In this document: piece after piece, positions 44,799 through 53,837 of the stretch | How the letters are laid out: each line of letters starts with the position of its first letter | Numbering within the stretch: position 1 is the stretch's first letter | NCBI RefSeq assembly: GCF_918697865.1 | Contig: NZ_CAKKMV010000005.1 | Span: 124,001 to 188,000, forward strand | Reading direction: 5' to 3' | Length of the DNA stretch: 64,000 nucleotides | From: Massilia sp. Bi118 | Lineage (GTDB): Bacteria > Pseudomonadota > Gammaproteobacteria > Burkholderiales > Burkholderiaceae_D | Translations under genes and position numbers: made by a program | Notes under the pieces: model-generated | What the model saw: the letters and a program-made list of their open reading frames with translations, nothing else | The model's database searches: none | Told to the model about the DNA's origin: nothing

Positions 44799-44822
44799 CG
44801 CTATATAATCGGGTATATTGCG
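44799..44822. promoter_or_regulatory. ModE operator overlapping the modA promoter -10
   Basis: CGCTATATA, six bases, TATATTGCG forms a 9-bp-arm palindrome with one mismatch, matching the known ModE box (CGNTATATA-N6-TATATANCG type). It includes a perfect TATAAT (44804-44809), so bound ModE would block RNA polymerase. It lies 28 bp before the modA start. The modE gene is the last gene of the same operon. Confidence 0.82.
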
Positions 44823-44849
44823 GTATGGCCCACGATTCGGAGATTTCCT

Positions 44850-45608
44850 GTGAGGATTGCGTTAGCGAAAAAATGTGCCGCAGCTGTCGCTCTCAGCTGT
44901 GCCGCCGGCCTGGTCCAGGCCGGCGACCTGCACGTGTCCGCCGCCGCCAGCCTGACGAATGCCTTCCAGGACATCGCCCAGGCCTATGAAGCCCGGCATG
45001 CCGGCGCCAGGGTACTGCTGAACTTCGGCGCGTCCGGCGCGCTGCTGCAGCAGATGGCCAAGGGCGCGCCCGTCGACGTGTTCGCCTCCGCCGACATGGA
45101 AACCATGGACATGGCCGAGAAGCAGAAGCTGGTGGCCACCGGCGAGCGCCGCAACTTCGCGCGCAACAGCCTGGTCGTGATCGTGCCGCGCGACAGCAGA
45201 CTGGCCGTCGCGCGCCTGCGGGACCTCGGCCAGCCGGCGGTGCAGAAGCTCGCCATCGGCAACCCGGCCAGCGTCCCCGCCGGGCGCTATACCCGGCATG
45301 CGCTGGAAGCGGCGAAGCTGTGGCCTGGCATCGAAGCCAGGGCCATCAACACCCAGAACGTGCGCCAGGCGCTCGACTACGTGGCGCGGGGCGAGGTCGA
45401 CGCCGGCTTCGTCTACGGCACCGACGCCGCCCTCATGAAGGATAAAGTGAAGGTCGCGTTCGAAGTGCCGCTGGACGTGGCGATCGGCTATCCGATCGCG
45501 CGCGCCGCGGGCGCTGGCAATCCGGCCGAAGCAAAAAGCTTCATCGACTTCGTGCTGTCGCCGGCGGGGCAGGCGGTGCTGGCCAAGTACGGTTTTCAAA
45601 AGCCATGA
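44850..45608 (+). CDS. modA: Molybdate ABC transporter substrate-binding protein ModA
   Basis: Starting at GTG 44850 (GGAG eight bases before) the protein is 252 residues with signal peptide [18 protein letters not shown] and mature start [19 protein letters not shown]. Oxyanion-binding features include [23 protein letters not shown] and VDVFASAD near the N-terminus and [11 protein letters not shown] later. It captures molybdate or tungstate in the periplasm. The start chosen excludes 19 upstream codons that overlap the ModE operator. It overlaps modB by four bases. Confidence 0.93.
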   Translation: MRIALAKKCAAAVALSCAAGLVQAGDLHVSAAASLTNAFQDIAQAYEARHAGARVLLNFGASGALLQQMAKGAPVDVFASADMETMDMAEKQKLVATGERRNFARNSLVVIVPRDSRLAVARLRDLGQPAVQKLAIGNPASVPAGRYTRHALEAAKLWPGIEARAINTQNVRQALDYVARGEVDAGFVYGTDAALMKDKVKVAFEVPLDVAIGYPIARAAGAGNPAEAKSFIDFVLSPAGQAVLAKYGFQKP

Positions 45609-46273
45609 ACGCATGGTCGGCGCTGGCGCTGTCGCTGAAGGTCGCGGGCTGCGCCACGCTGATCGACATCGTGCTGGGCGTCGCGGTCGGCTTCCTGCTG
45701 GCGCGCAAGCGTTTTCCGGGACGTGAACTGCTGGACACCCTCCTGACCCTGCCGATGGTGATGCCGCCGACGGTGCTCGGCTATTACCTGCTGGTGCTGA
45801 TCGGCCGCCATGGCTGGCTGGGCGCCTGGCTGCAGGACAGCTTCGGCATCAACTTGATCTTCACCTGGCAGGGCGCGGTGATCGCCGCCGCCGTCGTCAT
45901 CTTCCCGCTGGTGTTCAAGCCGGCGCGCGCCGCCTTCGAGGCGGTCGACGGCCAGCTGGAGCAGGCCGCGCGGGTACTGGGCATCTCCGAGGCGGCGCTG
46001 TTCTTCCGCGTGACCCTGCCGCTGGCCTGGCGCGGCATCCTGGCCGGGGTCCTGCTCGGCTTCGCGCGCGCGCTCGGCGAATTCGGCGCGACCCTGATGG
46101 TGGCCGGCAGCATCCCGGGCCGTACCCAGACCCTGTCGATCGCCGTCTACGAAGCCGTGCAGGCGGGGCAGGACGATACCGCCAACCTGATGGTGCTGCT
46201 GACCTCTTTCGTGTGCGTGGCCGTGCTGCTGACAGCGGGACGCCTGGCGCCGGGCCGGCTGGTGGGGCGGTAG
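45605..46273 (+). CDS. modB: Molybdate ABC transporter permease ModB
   Basis: The 222-residue inner-membrane protein has about five helices and the permease EAA loop ([26 protein letters not shown] type segment near 118-143) that docks with Mod[17 protein letters not shown] is typical of ModB. It is translationally coupled to modA and lies five bases before modC. Confidence 0.94.
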   Translation: MNAWSALALSLKVAGCATLIDIVLGVAVGFLLARKRFPGRELLDTLLTLPMVMPPTVLGYYLLVLIGRHGWLGAWLQDSFGINLIFTWQGAVIAAAVVIFPLVFKPARAAFEAVDGQLEQAARVLGISEAALFFRVTLPLAWRGILAGVLLGFARALGEFGATLMVAGSIPGRTQTLSIAVYEAVQAGQDDTANLMVLLTSFVCVAVLLTAGRLAPGRLVGR

Positions 46274-46277
46274 ACGC

Positions 46278-47006
46278 ATGCTGCTCGATCTCGACATCCG
46301 CAAGAAGCTCAGCGCCGGCAAGCAGAGCTTCCAGCTGGACGTGCGCCTGAAAACGGACAGCCAGCGCATCGTCATCCTCGGCCCGTCCGGGGCCGGCAAG
46401 AGTCTCACGCTGAAAGCCATTGCCGGCCTGCTGCGGCCGGACGCCGGCCACATCCGCATCGACAATCACGTGCTCTTCGATGCCTCGAAAGGCATCGACC
46501 TGGCGCCGCAGAAGCGTGAACTGGCCTATGTGTTCCAGGACTATGCGCTATTCCCGCACCTGAGCGTGCGCCAGAACATCGCCTTCCCGCTGGTACGCGG
46601 CTGGTTCAATCCGCGCCGCCATCACGCGCACCGGCAGGTCGATTACTGGCTCGATGCCTTCCAGCTCGGCCAGGTCGCGGACCAGTATCCGCACGAGCTC
46701 TCGGGCGGTCAGAAGCAGCGTACGGCGCTGGCGCGGGCGCTGGTGACGCAGCCGCGCGCGCTGCTGCTGGACGAGCCCTTCGCCGCCCTCGACCCGGTCC
46801 TGCGCGCGCGCATGCGCACCGAGCTGAAGGAGCTGCAGCATCGCCTGCAGGTGCCGATGGTCCTGATCACCCACGATCCGGAAGACGCCGCGGTGTTTGG
46901 CGACCACGTGCTCGACCTGCGCGACGGCCGGCTCGATACCGATGCCGCGCCGGTCGCTCCCGGCGCGCCGCTGGCGAGGCATACTGCCGGCTTGGGCATC
47001 GCGTGA
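46278..47006 (+). CDS. modC: Molybdate ABC transporter ATP-binding protein ModC, short form
   Basis: The 242-residue ATPase has Walker A GPSGAGKS (35-42), signature LSGGQKQR (near 141), Walker B ALLLDEP (near 160) and the switch His in LITHDPED. ModC is normally about 350 residues with a C-terminal molybdate-binding Mop/TOBE domain; here the chain ends soon after the ATPase core (GAPLARHTAGLGIA). The missing sensor domain may mean transporter activity is not inhibited directly by molybdate. It overlaps the GTG of modE. Confidence 0.9.
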   Translation: MLLDLDIRKKLSAGKQSFQLDVRLKTDSQRIVILGPSGAGKSLTLKAIAGLLRPDAGHIRIDNHVLFDASKGIDLAPQKRELAYVFQDYALFPHLSVRQNIAFPLVRGWFNPRRHHAHRQVDYWLDAFQLGQVADQYPHELSGGQKQRTALARALVTQPRALLLDEPFAALDPVLRARMRTELKELQHRLQVPMVLITHDPEDAAVFGDHVLDLRDGRLDTDAAPVAPGAPLARHTAGLGIA

Positions 47007-47830
47007 ACAGGGACGGCATGGAAACGGAAAACACGGCCATCGGACTGGATGGCGAGATCTGGATGACGGTCGGCGGCGAGAACCTCGGCGGGCCGAACCG
47101 GATCGCGCTGCTGGCGAAGATCGCCGAATGCGGCTCGATCACCCAGGCGGCCAAGGCCATCCGCATGAGCTACAAGGCGGCCTGGGACGCCATCGACGCC
47201 ATGAACAACCTGGCTGGTGAGCCGCTGGTGGAACGCCTGGCCGGCGGCAAGGGCGGCGGCGGTACCCGCCTGACCGCGCGCGGCGAACAGCTGGTGGCGA
47301 ACTTTGCGCTGATCGAACGCGAGCACCGCAGCTTCGTGAAACGCCTGAGCGAGCACGCGGACGGCATCGCCGACGATTATCGATTGGTCAGGAAGATGAG
47401 CATGAGAACCAGCGCACGTAACCAGTTCCTCGGCAAAGTCATCCAGCTCAAGCGCGGCGCCGTCAACGACGAAGTCGAGCTGGAAGTCGCTGGCGGCCAC
47501 GTCATCGTCGCCATCGTGACCCACGAAAGCGTGGACAATCTCGGCCTGCAGGTGGGCGCGGAAGCTTTCGCCCTGGTGAAGTCCTCGTCCATCATCCTGG
47601 TGGCCGGCGACGATAGCGCCCGCTATTCCGCGCGCAACCGCCTGGCCGGCACCATCGCCCGCGTCGAGCCGGGCGCCGTGAATACCGAAGTCGTGATCGA
47701 CCTGGCCGGCGGCGGCTCGGTGGCCGCCATCGTCACCCGCGAATCCAGCGAGAACATGGGCCTGGCGGTCGGCGGCCAGGCCTCGGCCATCTTCAAGGCT
47801 TCCAGCGTCATCATCGGCGTGCCGGCCTGA
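47003..47830 (+). CDS. modE: Molybdate-responsive regulator ModE
   Basis: The 275-residue protein (GTG 47003; ATG 47018 is a possible alternative) has an N-terminal winged helix (ALLAKIAECGSITQAAKAIRMSYKAAWDAIDAMN, about 35-68) and two tandem Mop molybdate-binding domains. Both start with SARN and share the pattern GAVN-EV-----GG--V-AIVT-ES--N-GL (about 136-200 and 207-272). It represses mod genes when molybdate is bound. Encoded at the end of the operon it controls, it should autoregulate through the operator at 44799-44822. Confidence 0.94.
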   Translation: MNRDGMETENTAIGLDGEIWMTVGGENLGGPNRIALLAKIAECGSITQAAKAIRMSYKAAWDAIDAMNNLAGEPLVERLAGGKGGGGTRLTARGEQLVANFALIEREHRSFVKRLSEHADGIADDYRLVRKMSMRTSARNQFLGKVIQLKRGAVNDEVELEVAGGHVIVAIVTHESVDNLGLQVGAEAFALVKSSSIILVAGDDSARYSARNRLAGTIARVEPGAVNTEVVIDLAGGGSVAAIVTRESSENMGLAVGGQASAIFKASSVIIGVPA

Positions 47831-47845
47831 GCAAAGGAGTCTGCG

Positions 47846-49366
47846 ATGGAATGCGAAATCAAGCTGGCCCTCGATACCGCCAGCGTCAACCAGATCAGGA
47901 AGCTTCCCCTGCTGCGCCCGCAGGGCAGCCCCAGGCCGGTGGAGCGGGAACATGTCGACCGTTATTTCGACACCGCCGATTTCACGCTGTGGCAGCACGG
48001 CTTTGCCCTGCGCGTGCGCAGCGAGGGTACCCGCCACGTGCAGACCCTGAAGGGCGGCGGCACCGTGGTCGCCGGCCTGCACCGGCGCGTCGAGCTGGAA
48101 GCGGAGGTGAGCTCGGAAGACCCGGACCGCGAGCTGTTCGCGCGCCAGTTGAAAGAGGCATTGCCGGCGCTGGCGAAGAAGTTCAACGCGCATGACGCTG
48201 CATTGGAGCCGGTGTTCGCCAACAAGGTCAAGCGCGCCGCCTGGCTGCTGGACCTGGCCGATGGCGTGCAGGTCGAATGCGCGCTCGACACCGGCGAGCT
48301 GCAGCGCGGCGACCGCGCCGTGCCCGTGCGCGAACTGGAACTCGAGTTGAAGCAGGGCGATCCGGCGCGGCTCTACGATCTGGCGCGCCAGGTGCACGAG
48401 GCGGTGCCGGTGCGGATCGAGAACGTCAGCAAGGCCGAGCGCGGCTATGCGCTGGCCGGTTCCGTCGCGCCGCGCGCCGTGAAGGCCACCGCGGTGGCGC
48501 TGAAGCGCAAGGCCAGCATGGGCGAAGCCCTGGCCGGCATCCTGCGCAACTGCCTGGAGCAGATGCAGGCCAATGAGCAGGGCGTGCTGGCGGGCGAGGT
48601 CGAAAGCCTGCACCAGATGCGGGTCGGCCTGCGCCGCCTGCGCGCCGCCATGGCGATGGTCAAGGACATGGTGCAGCTGCCGGAGGCGCTGGCGGCCGAC
48701 GTCGAATGGCTGGCCGGGGAACTCGGCGACGCCCGCAACTGGGACGTCTTCATCGAATCGCTGCTGCCCGGCCTGCCGGTGCCGGACGAGCACAAGCCGG
48801 CGCTGGCGCGCGTCGAAGTGGCCGCGCGCGAACAGGCGGAGCGGCATCGCGCCTGCGTGCGCGCGGCAGTCGGCAGTCCGCGCTATACGGGCCTGATGCT
48901 GGGCCTCGGTGCCTGGATCGCCGGCGAAGGCTGGCGCGCCGAAGGCCCGCCAGCGAGTGCGCTGGAACGCAAGGTGGGCAAGACCGCACCGGTCCTGGTG
49001 CGGCATGCCGCAGCGCGCGTGCGCAAGCGCGCCCGCGGCGTCGACCTGCAGCATCCGGAAACCCTGCACCGGGTGCGCATCGCCGCCAAGAAGGAGCGCT
49101 ATGCGCGCGAATTCTTCGAGGCGCTCAGCCACGGCAAGAAAGAGCTACGCCGCCACGCCATGCTGACCGGGATGCAGGACGAACTGGGCCTGCTGAACGA
49201 CGGCGTGGTCGCGCGGGAACTGGTCGGCCAGCTGCGCGAGCGGGTGCCGCAGGAGCTTGCGCTTCTCTGCTTCATCGAAGGGGTACTGGCGGCGCGCGCG
49301 CTTGCAGCTCTGCCGCGCGCCGGCAAGCAAGTGCGGCGCAAGCTGCGGGCAAGGGCGCCCTTCTAG
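47846..49366 (+). CDS. CYTH-CHAD domain protein (inorganic triphosphatase-like)
   Basis: The 506-residue protein starts MECEIKLAL, giving the CYTH ExExK motif at residues 2-6. The CYTH triphosphate tunnel domain (to about 205) is followed by a CHAD helical domain (about 225-490, histidines such as LHQMRVGLRRLRAAM and HRVRIAAKKERYAREF). CYTH enzymes hydrolyse triphosphate groups, and CHAD domains bind polyphosphate. Together they suggest tripolyphosphate or polyphosphate metabolism. AAAGGAG before the ATG fixes the start. It follows modE by 15 bp and may be co-transcribed. Confidence 0.92.
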   Translation: MECEIKLALDTASVNQIRKLPLLRPQGSPRPVEREHVDRYFDTADFTLWQHGFALRVRSEGTRHVQTLKGGGTVVAGLHRRVELEAEVSSEDPDRELFARQLKEALPALAKKFNAHDAALEPVFANKVKRAAWLLDLADGVQVECALDTGELQRGDRAVPVRELELELKQGDPARLYDLARQVHEAVPVRIENVSKAERGYALAGSVAPRAVKATAVALKRKASMGEALAGILRNCLEQMQANEQGVLAGEVESLHQMRVGLRRLRAAMAMVKDMVQLPEALAADVEWLAGELGDARNWDVFIESLLPGLPVPDEHKPALARVEVAAREQAERHRACVRAAVGSPRYTGLMLGLGAWIAGEGWRAEGPPASALERKVGKTAPVLVRHAAARVRKRARGVDLQHPETLHRVRIAAKKERYAREFFEALSHGKKELRRHAMLTGMQDELGLLNDGVVARELVGQLRERVPQELALLCFIEGVLAARALAALPRAGKQVRRKLRARAPF

Positions 49367-49500
49367 CGGGATGCTGAATTGGTGCCGGTATGTTTCCCGA
49401 CCGCCGGCGCCGGTAGGGCGGCCGAGCCGCCGGCTCCTTTCCCTGGGAGCGAGGCGTATTCTGCGGCCCGAATGTGACAGGCGTTTGACGCGCTTTCAGC

Positions 49501-50883
49501 TCATGGTGCGCCGCCGACGCTGGCTGCTTCCCCCTTCGCCATCGCGGTCCATTTGCGCAGCATGCCGGCCAGCGCCGTTCCCGGTTTCGTGCCCGGCGCC
49601 AGCAGCCCGATGGCTGCCTGCAGCGCCTTGTCGTCGCGCGTGCCGAACATGCGGGTGCTTTCAGGTACAGCGCGCGGCGCCGCGTCATTTGCCGGCGACT
49701 GCGTGGGCGGCAGGTGGTTGGCCAGGTCCGCTTCGCGCAGCTGCAAGGTCTCGTCGGCGCCGGCGCTTGGGTGCACCACCACATCCGGCGTGACGCCGCG
49801 CGCCTGGATTTCGTGGCCACCTGGCGTGAAGTAGCGCGCCACCGTGAACTTGATGCCGTCCTCCGCGTCCAGTGGAATGATGGACTGGATCGAGCCCTTG
49901 CCGAAGGTCTGGCTGCCGACGATGGTGGCACGCCGGTTGTCCTGCAGGGCACCCGCCAGCAGTTCCGCCGCCGAGGCCGAGGCGCCGTTGACCAGCACCG
50001 TCAGCGGCACCGTGCGGGTCCAGGCCGGCAGGCCGGCGAGCACGTCGGGGGTATTCGCTTCGCGGTAGTAACGCTGGTCGACAGTCACCTTTGCTTCGGT
50101 ATCGGCGTCCCTGCCGCGCGCCGTGAACATGGTCGTGCCGGCAGGGAGGAAGGCGCCGCCCACCGCCACCGCCGCCGAGACCAGGCCGCCGCCATCGTTG
50201 CGCAGGTCGAGGACGATGCCGCGCGGCGCACCCTGGGCGTCGAGCTTCTTGAGGACGGCCGCCAGGTCGGCGCCGGTGGCGCTGCCGAATTCCGAGATGC
50301 GGATCCAGGGCAGGCCGGCCGCCGTCATGCGCATGCGCACCGTATCGTTGTGCATCGCCACGCGCGTGAGGCGCAGAGTACGGAGCTTGCCGCGGCGCGC
50401 GACGCCGACCGTCACCACCGAACCGGCGGCGCCGTGCATGCGCCTGGCGGCCTCGCTGGACGGCAAGCCCGTGGCCGGCGCGCCGTCGATGGAGAGCAGC
50501 AGGTCGCCGGCCTGGATGCCAGCCTTGTCGGCGGGCGCCTGCGGCGTCGTGGACACCACGCGCAGCTGGCCATGATCGTCTTCGACCTCGATGCCGATGC
50601 CGACGTAGCTGCCGGTGCTCTCGCGGTCGATCTCGCGCATGGCGTCCTTGTTCATGTATTCGGAATGCGCGTCGAGCGAGGCCAGCATGCCGGCGATCGC
50701 GCCTTCGAACAGCTTGCCGTCGTCGGCCTTGGCCACGTAGTTGCGCTTGATGAGCGCATAAGTTTCCAGCAGCTTTTCCATTTCGGCGCGCGGCACGGTC
50801 ACCGTGGCTTCCTGCGCCCTGGCCGCCGGCGCCATCACTATCCAGAGCGCTGCCGCGCCCGCCATCCATCGTCGTTTCATCAT
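49501..50883 (-). CDS. S41 family C-terminal processing peptidase
   Basis: The 460-residue protein has a signal peptide (RWMAGAAALWIVMAPAARAQ), a PDZ domain (about 90-165, GSYVGIGIEVEDDHG, ADKAGIQAGDLLLSIDG) and an S41 domain. The domain has GIVLDLRNDGGG, the nucleophile Ser in NGASASAAELLAGAL (about 298-311) and the Lys of GSQTFGKGS (near 329). AAGGAG before ATG 50883 sets the start; a long N-terminal extension of the frame overlaps the divergent gene and was discarded. It should process periplasmic or outer-membrane proteins. Confidence 0.93.
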   Translation of the reverse strand: MMKRRWMAGAAALWIVMAPAARAQEATVTVPRAEMEKLLETYALIKRNYVAKADDGKLFEGAIAGMLASLDAHSEYMNKDAMREIDRESTGSYVGIGIEVEDDHGQLRVVSTTPQAPADKAGIQAGDLLLSIDGAPATGLPSSEAARRMHGAAGSVVTVGVARRGKLRTLRLTRVAMHNDTVRMRMTAAGLPWIRISEFGSATGADLAAVLKKLDAQGAPRGIVLDLRNDGGGLVSAAVAVGGAFLPAGTTMFTARGRDADTEAKVTVDQRYYREANTPDVLAGLPAWTRTVPLTVLVNGASASAAELLAGALQDNRRATIVGSQTFGKGSIQSIIPLDAEDGIKFTVARYFTPGGHEIQARGVTPDVVVHPSAGADETLQLREADLANHLPPTQSPANDAAPRAVPESTRMFGTRDDKALQAAIGLLAPGTKPGTALAGMLRKWTAMAKGEAASVGGAP

Positions 50884-51027
50884 CCTGGGCTCCTTTACGG
50901 GGCCATTCTGGCTTGTGCAGGTGTTAACCGGTGTAGGGGCAGGTAAAAGGAAGTAAAGCCCATATTGCCGCGTAAATCTTTTCCGCCCGGCAAAAAACGA
51001 CCATAATCTGTGTTTTAGGAGAACGCC

Positions 51028-52707
51028 GTGCAAGACAAGCCCCACGACCACGACCACGCGCAGCCGGAAGCCGGCCAGCCCGCCAATCCTTCGCGCCGCA
51101 AGATCTTCCAGGCTGCCGCCGCGGTCGGCCTGTCGACCACGCTGCCGGCCGCCAGTGAAGCGGCGGCGGCCCATCCGAAGGCCATGAAAGTCGCCAAGGG
51201 CTCGCTCGACGCCAAGCTCAAGGAGCACGTCAGGAACGTGGTCGTGATCTACCTCGAGAACCGCAGTTTCAACAACCTGTTCGCCGACTTCCCGGGCCTG
51301 GCCCAGCCGCTGGCCGAGCTGCCCGCGGCGGCCAGCGCGCAGAAGGACCGCGACGGCAGCGTGCTGCCCGAACTACCGAAAATCTGGGGCGGCATGGTGC
51401 CGGCGCGCCAGAACCTGGGCGGCAAGGATTACATCATCAGGGAAGACGAGATCCAGCACCTGCCCAACGCGCCCTTCAAGCTGAGCGATGCGCAGGGCAA
51501 GCCGCTGCCGGAAGGCCTGGTCACGCGCGACCTGGTGCACAACTTCTACCACAACCAGATGCAGATCAACGGCGGCAGGAACGATGGCTTCGTCGCCTGG
51601 GGCGACAGCGGCGCGCTGGTGATGGGCCATTACGGCGAGACCCGGAAGAACCTGGGCCTGTACCAGATCGCGCGCGAGTTCACGCTGTGCGACAACTTCT
51701 TCATGGGCGCCTTCGGCGGCTCCTACCTGAACCACCAGTTCCTGATCAGCGGCCGCACGCCGGAATTCTTCAACGCCGCCGAGACTCCGGCGAAGAAGAA
51801 GATCGCCGTGCTGGAAGACGGCCCGCAGGGCGTGCGCCTGGCGGTGGCGCCGGACTCGCCGAAGTCCGCGCTGGACGGCAAGCCGAAGTTCGTCAACAAC
51901 GGCCCGATCACGCCGGACGGCTACGCGGTCAACACCATGGCCCCGCCTTACCAGCCGAGCTGGGTGCATCCGGCGCCGGGCGGCGATGCCACTATGGCCG
52001 ACCCGATGGATCCGTCCGTGCTGCCGCCGCAGAGCTACCGCACCATCGGCGACCTGCTGTCCGAACGCAAGGTCAGCTGGACCTGGTACGGCGGCGCCTG
52101 GCAGGCGGCGCTGGACGGCCGCGGCGAAGGTTCGCGCCCGAACTTCCAGCACCACCACCAGCCCTTCAATTACTTCAAGCAGTTCGGGCCCGGCACCGCC
52201 GCGCGTGAACAGCACATCCGCGACGGCGGCCTGGGCGACAGCCCGATCTCGAACAAGTTCATCGCCGACGTGGTGGCGGGCCGCCTGCCGGCCGTCAGCT
52301 TCTACAAGCCGCAGGGCAACCTGAACCTGCACGCCGGCTATTCCGACATCGAGTCCGGCGACGCCCACGTGGCCAACGTGATCGAGCACCTCAAGAAGTC
52401 GCCGCAGTGGAAGGACATGGTGGTCGTGATCACCTTCGACGAGAACGGCGGCTGGTGGGACCACGTGGCGCCGCCCAAGGGCGACCGCTGGGGCCCGGGT
52501 TCGCGCATCCCGGCGATCGTGGTGTCGCCGTTTGCCAGGAAGGGCGCGGTCGACCACAACTTCTACGACACGACGTCCATCCTGCGCTTCCTCACCCGCC
52601 TGCACGGCCTGCCGCTGCTGGAAGGCCTGGCCGCGCGCAACGCTGCCTTCGAAGCACGCGGCGCCCGACCGCCGGGCGATCTGACGGCGACGCTCAGTTT
52701 CCGCTGA
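51028..52707 (+). CDS. Tat-exported phosphoesterase (phospholipase C / acid phosphatase family)
   Basis: The 559-residue protein starts at GTG after AGGAGAACGCC and has a twin-arginine signal (SRRKIFQAAAAVGL near 22-35), so it is exported folded. The metal-binding ENRSFNNLFADF (near 77-88) and the C-terminal TFDENGGWWDHV and GSRIPAIVVSPFARKG (near 470-505) identify the phosphoesterase family that includes PlcC-type phospholipases and AcpA acid phosphatases. The absence of the long C-terminal repeats of phospholipases favours an acid phosphatase. It is divergent from the S41 peptidase gene. Confidence 0.88.
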   Translation: MQDKPHDHDHAQPEAGQPANPSRRKIFQAAAAVGLSTTLPAASEAAAAHPKAMKVAKGSLDAKLKEHVRNVVVIYLENRSFNNLFADFPGLAQPLAELPAAASAQKDRDGSVLPELPKIWGGMVPARQNLGGKDYIIREDEIQHLPNAPFKLSDAQGKPLPEGLVTRDLVHNFYHNQMQINGGRNDGFVAWGDSGALVMGHYGETRKNLGLYQIAREFTLCDNFFMGAFGGSYLNHQFLISGRTPEFFNAAETPAKKKIAVLEDGPQGVRLAVAPDSPKSALDGKPKFVNNGPITPDGYAVNTMAPPYQPSWVHPAPGGDATMADPMDPSVLPPQSYRTIGDLLSERKVSWTWYGGAWQAALDGRGEGSRPNFQHHHQPFNYFKQFGPGTAAREQHIRDGGLGDSPISNKFIADVVAGRLPAVSFYKPQGNLNLHAGYSDIESGDAHVANVIEHLKKSPQWKDMVVVITFDENGGWWDHVAPPKGDRWGPGSRIPAIVVSPFARKGAVDHNFYDTTSILRFLTRLHGLPLLEGLAARNAAFEARGARPPGDLTATLSFR

Positions 52708-52725
52708 GCTATTTCGACACCCTGC

Positions 52726-52752
52726 AAGCGGCTTCTCGAGGCCGCTTTTTTT
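52726..52752 (+). terminator. Rho-independent terminator after the phosphoesterase gene
   Basis: AAGCGGC / GCCGCTT stem (52726-52732 and 52741-52747), eight-base loop and a run of seven T. It ends the transcript 19 bp after the stop codon. Confidence 0.85.
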
Positions 52753-52873
52753 ATGAAGAATTTCCTGCTGGCTAACGCGCGCTGTGCCACTAAACACGGC
52801 GATACACTGCCTGCCTGCCGTTGTCATTTGTACACGGACCCCACGTTCACATAAAAGAGATCAGGAGAGCGAT

Positions 52874-53737
52874 ATGCAGAAGAACAAAACCTTGAAAGGC
52901 CTGCTGGCCGTATCGGCCGTGGCCGCCATGTTCAGCGCTGTCGGCGTCCACGCCCAGACTGCGGTCAGCTCCAGCCCGTCCCAGACCGGCACCAGCAGCA
53001 CCAACCCCAACCAGGCCGGCAAGACGACCAAGGAAGGGACCATGGACAACAGCAACAGCACGGGCATGGAAAACCGCAGCAACCAGGCGACCAAGATGGA
53101 CAAGTCGATGGGCGCCAGCTCGGCTGGCCAGTCGACCTCCAGCTCGAGCTCGTCCAAGATGACCGGCAAGACCATGCATGACGGCACGGTCGGCAACACC
53201 AACAGCCAGGGCATGGAAAACCGCGCCAGCGGTGCGACGGGCGCCAGCGGTGCGGCCGGCGCAACGGCTTCCGGCGCCAAGCTGAGCAGCGGCGACGCCG
53301 CCATCCTGAAGGACATGGCGATGGCCAACATGGCCGAGATCGAAGGCGGCAAGCTGGCCCAGAGCAAAGGCCAGAGCGCCGAAGTGAAGGCCTTCGGCCA
53401 GCAGATGATCGACGACCACAGCGCCAACCTGAAGGAAGTCCAGGCCCTGGCCGAGAAGCACGGCGTGACCCTGCCGACCGAACCGGACGCCAAGCACAAG
53501 GCCATGGCCGCCAAGCTCGAGAAGATGAGCGGCGCCGATTTCGACAAGGCCTACATGAAGCAGGCTGGCGTCCAGGACCACAAGACCGTCCACGCCAAGC
53601 TGATGGCTGCGTCCAAGAAAGCCAAGGATGCCGAGGTGAAGGCCCTGGTCGACAAGACCGAACCGGTGGTGGCGCAGCACTTGAAGTCGGCGGAGCAGAT
53701 GCCGGCGGCTAAGTCGGGTACGGCTGCGGGTAAGTAA
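52874..53737 (+). CDS. DUF4142 domain protein with repetitive linker
   Basis: The 287-residue protein has a signal peptide (LLAVSAVAAMFSAVGVHAQ) and a Ser/Thr/Asn/Gly-rich linker with two imperfect repeats (GTMDNSNSTGMENRSN at 55-70 and GTVGNTNSQGMENRAS at 104-119). A DUF4142 helical domain follows (about 137-280; FGQQMIDDHSANLKEVQAL), a ferritin-like fold common in secreted or periplasmic proteins of soil bacteria. AGGAGAGCGAT precedes the ATG at 52874. Function is unknown; stress or envelope protection has been suggested for the family. Confidence 0.88.
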   Translation: MQKNKTLKGLLAVSAVAAMFSAVGVHAQTAVSSSPSQTGTSSTNPNQAGKTTKEGTMDNSNSTGMENRSNQATKMDKSMGASSAGQSTSSSSSSKMTGKTMHDGTVGNTNSQGMENRASGATGASGAAGATASGAKLSSGDAAILKDMAMANMAEIEGGKLAQSKGQSAEVKAFGQQMIDDHSANLKEVQALAEKHGVTLPTEPDAKHKAMAAKLEKMSGADFDKAYMKQAGVQDHKTVHAKLMAASKKAKDAEVKALVDKTEPVVAQHLKSAEQMPAAKSGTAAGK

Positions 53738-53748
53738 ACTCTCACCAA

Positions 53749-53837
53749 CGTCGTCCCCGCGCAGGCGGGGACCCAAGTTCTGCGTGAGCTATCGAAACGC
53801 GTACAAACTTGGGTTCCCGCCTTCGCGGGAACGACGG
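53749..53837. repeat. Paired inverted repeat (REP/BIME-like), copy 4
   Basis: CGTCGTCCCCGCGCAGGCGG with CCCAAGTT, and the mirrored unit with the CCCGCCTTCGCGGGAACGACG variant. It fills the gap between two convergent genes, ending directly at the stop codon of the histidine kinase gene, where it may terminate both transcripts. Confidence 0.85.

Noticed and set aside
46709..49132. 807-codon minus-strand frame across modC, modE and the CYTH-CHAD gene
   Set aside because: It crosses three clear genes, has no recognisable domain and no ribosome site.
49417..49431. GGCGGC-CGA-GCCGCC hairpin between CYTH-CHAD and S41 genes
   Set aside because: Short, GC-only stem without a T tract; common by chance at this GC content.
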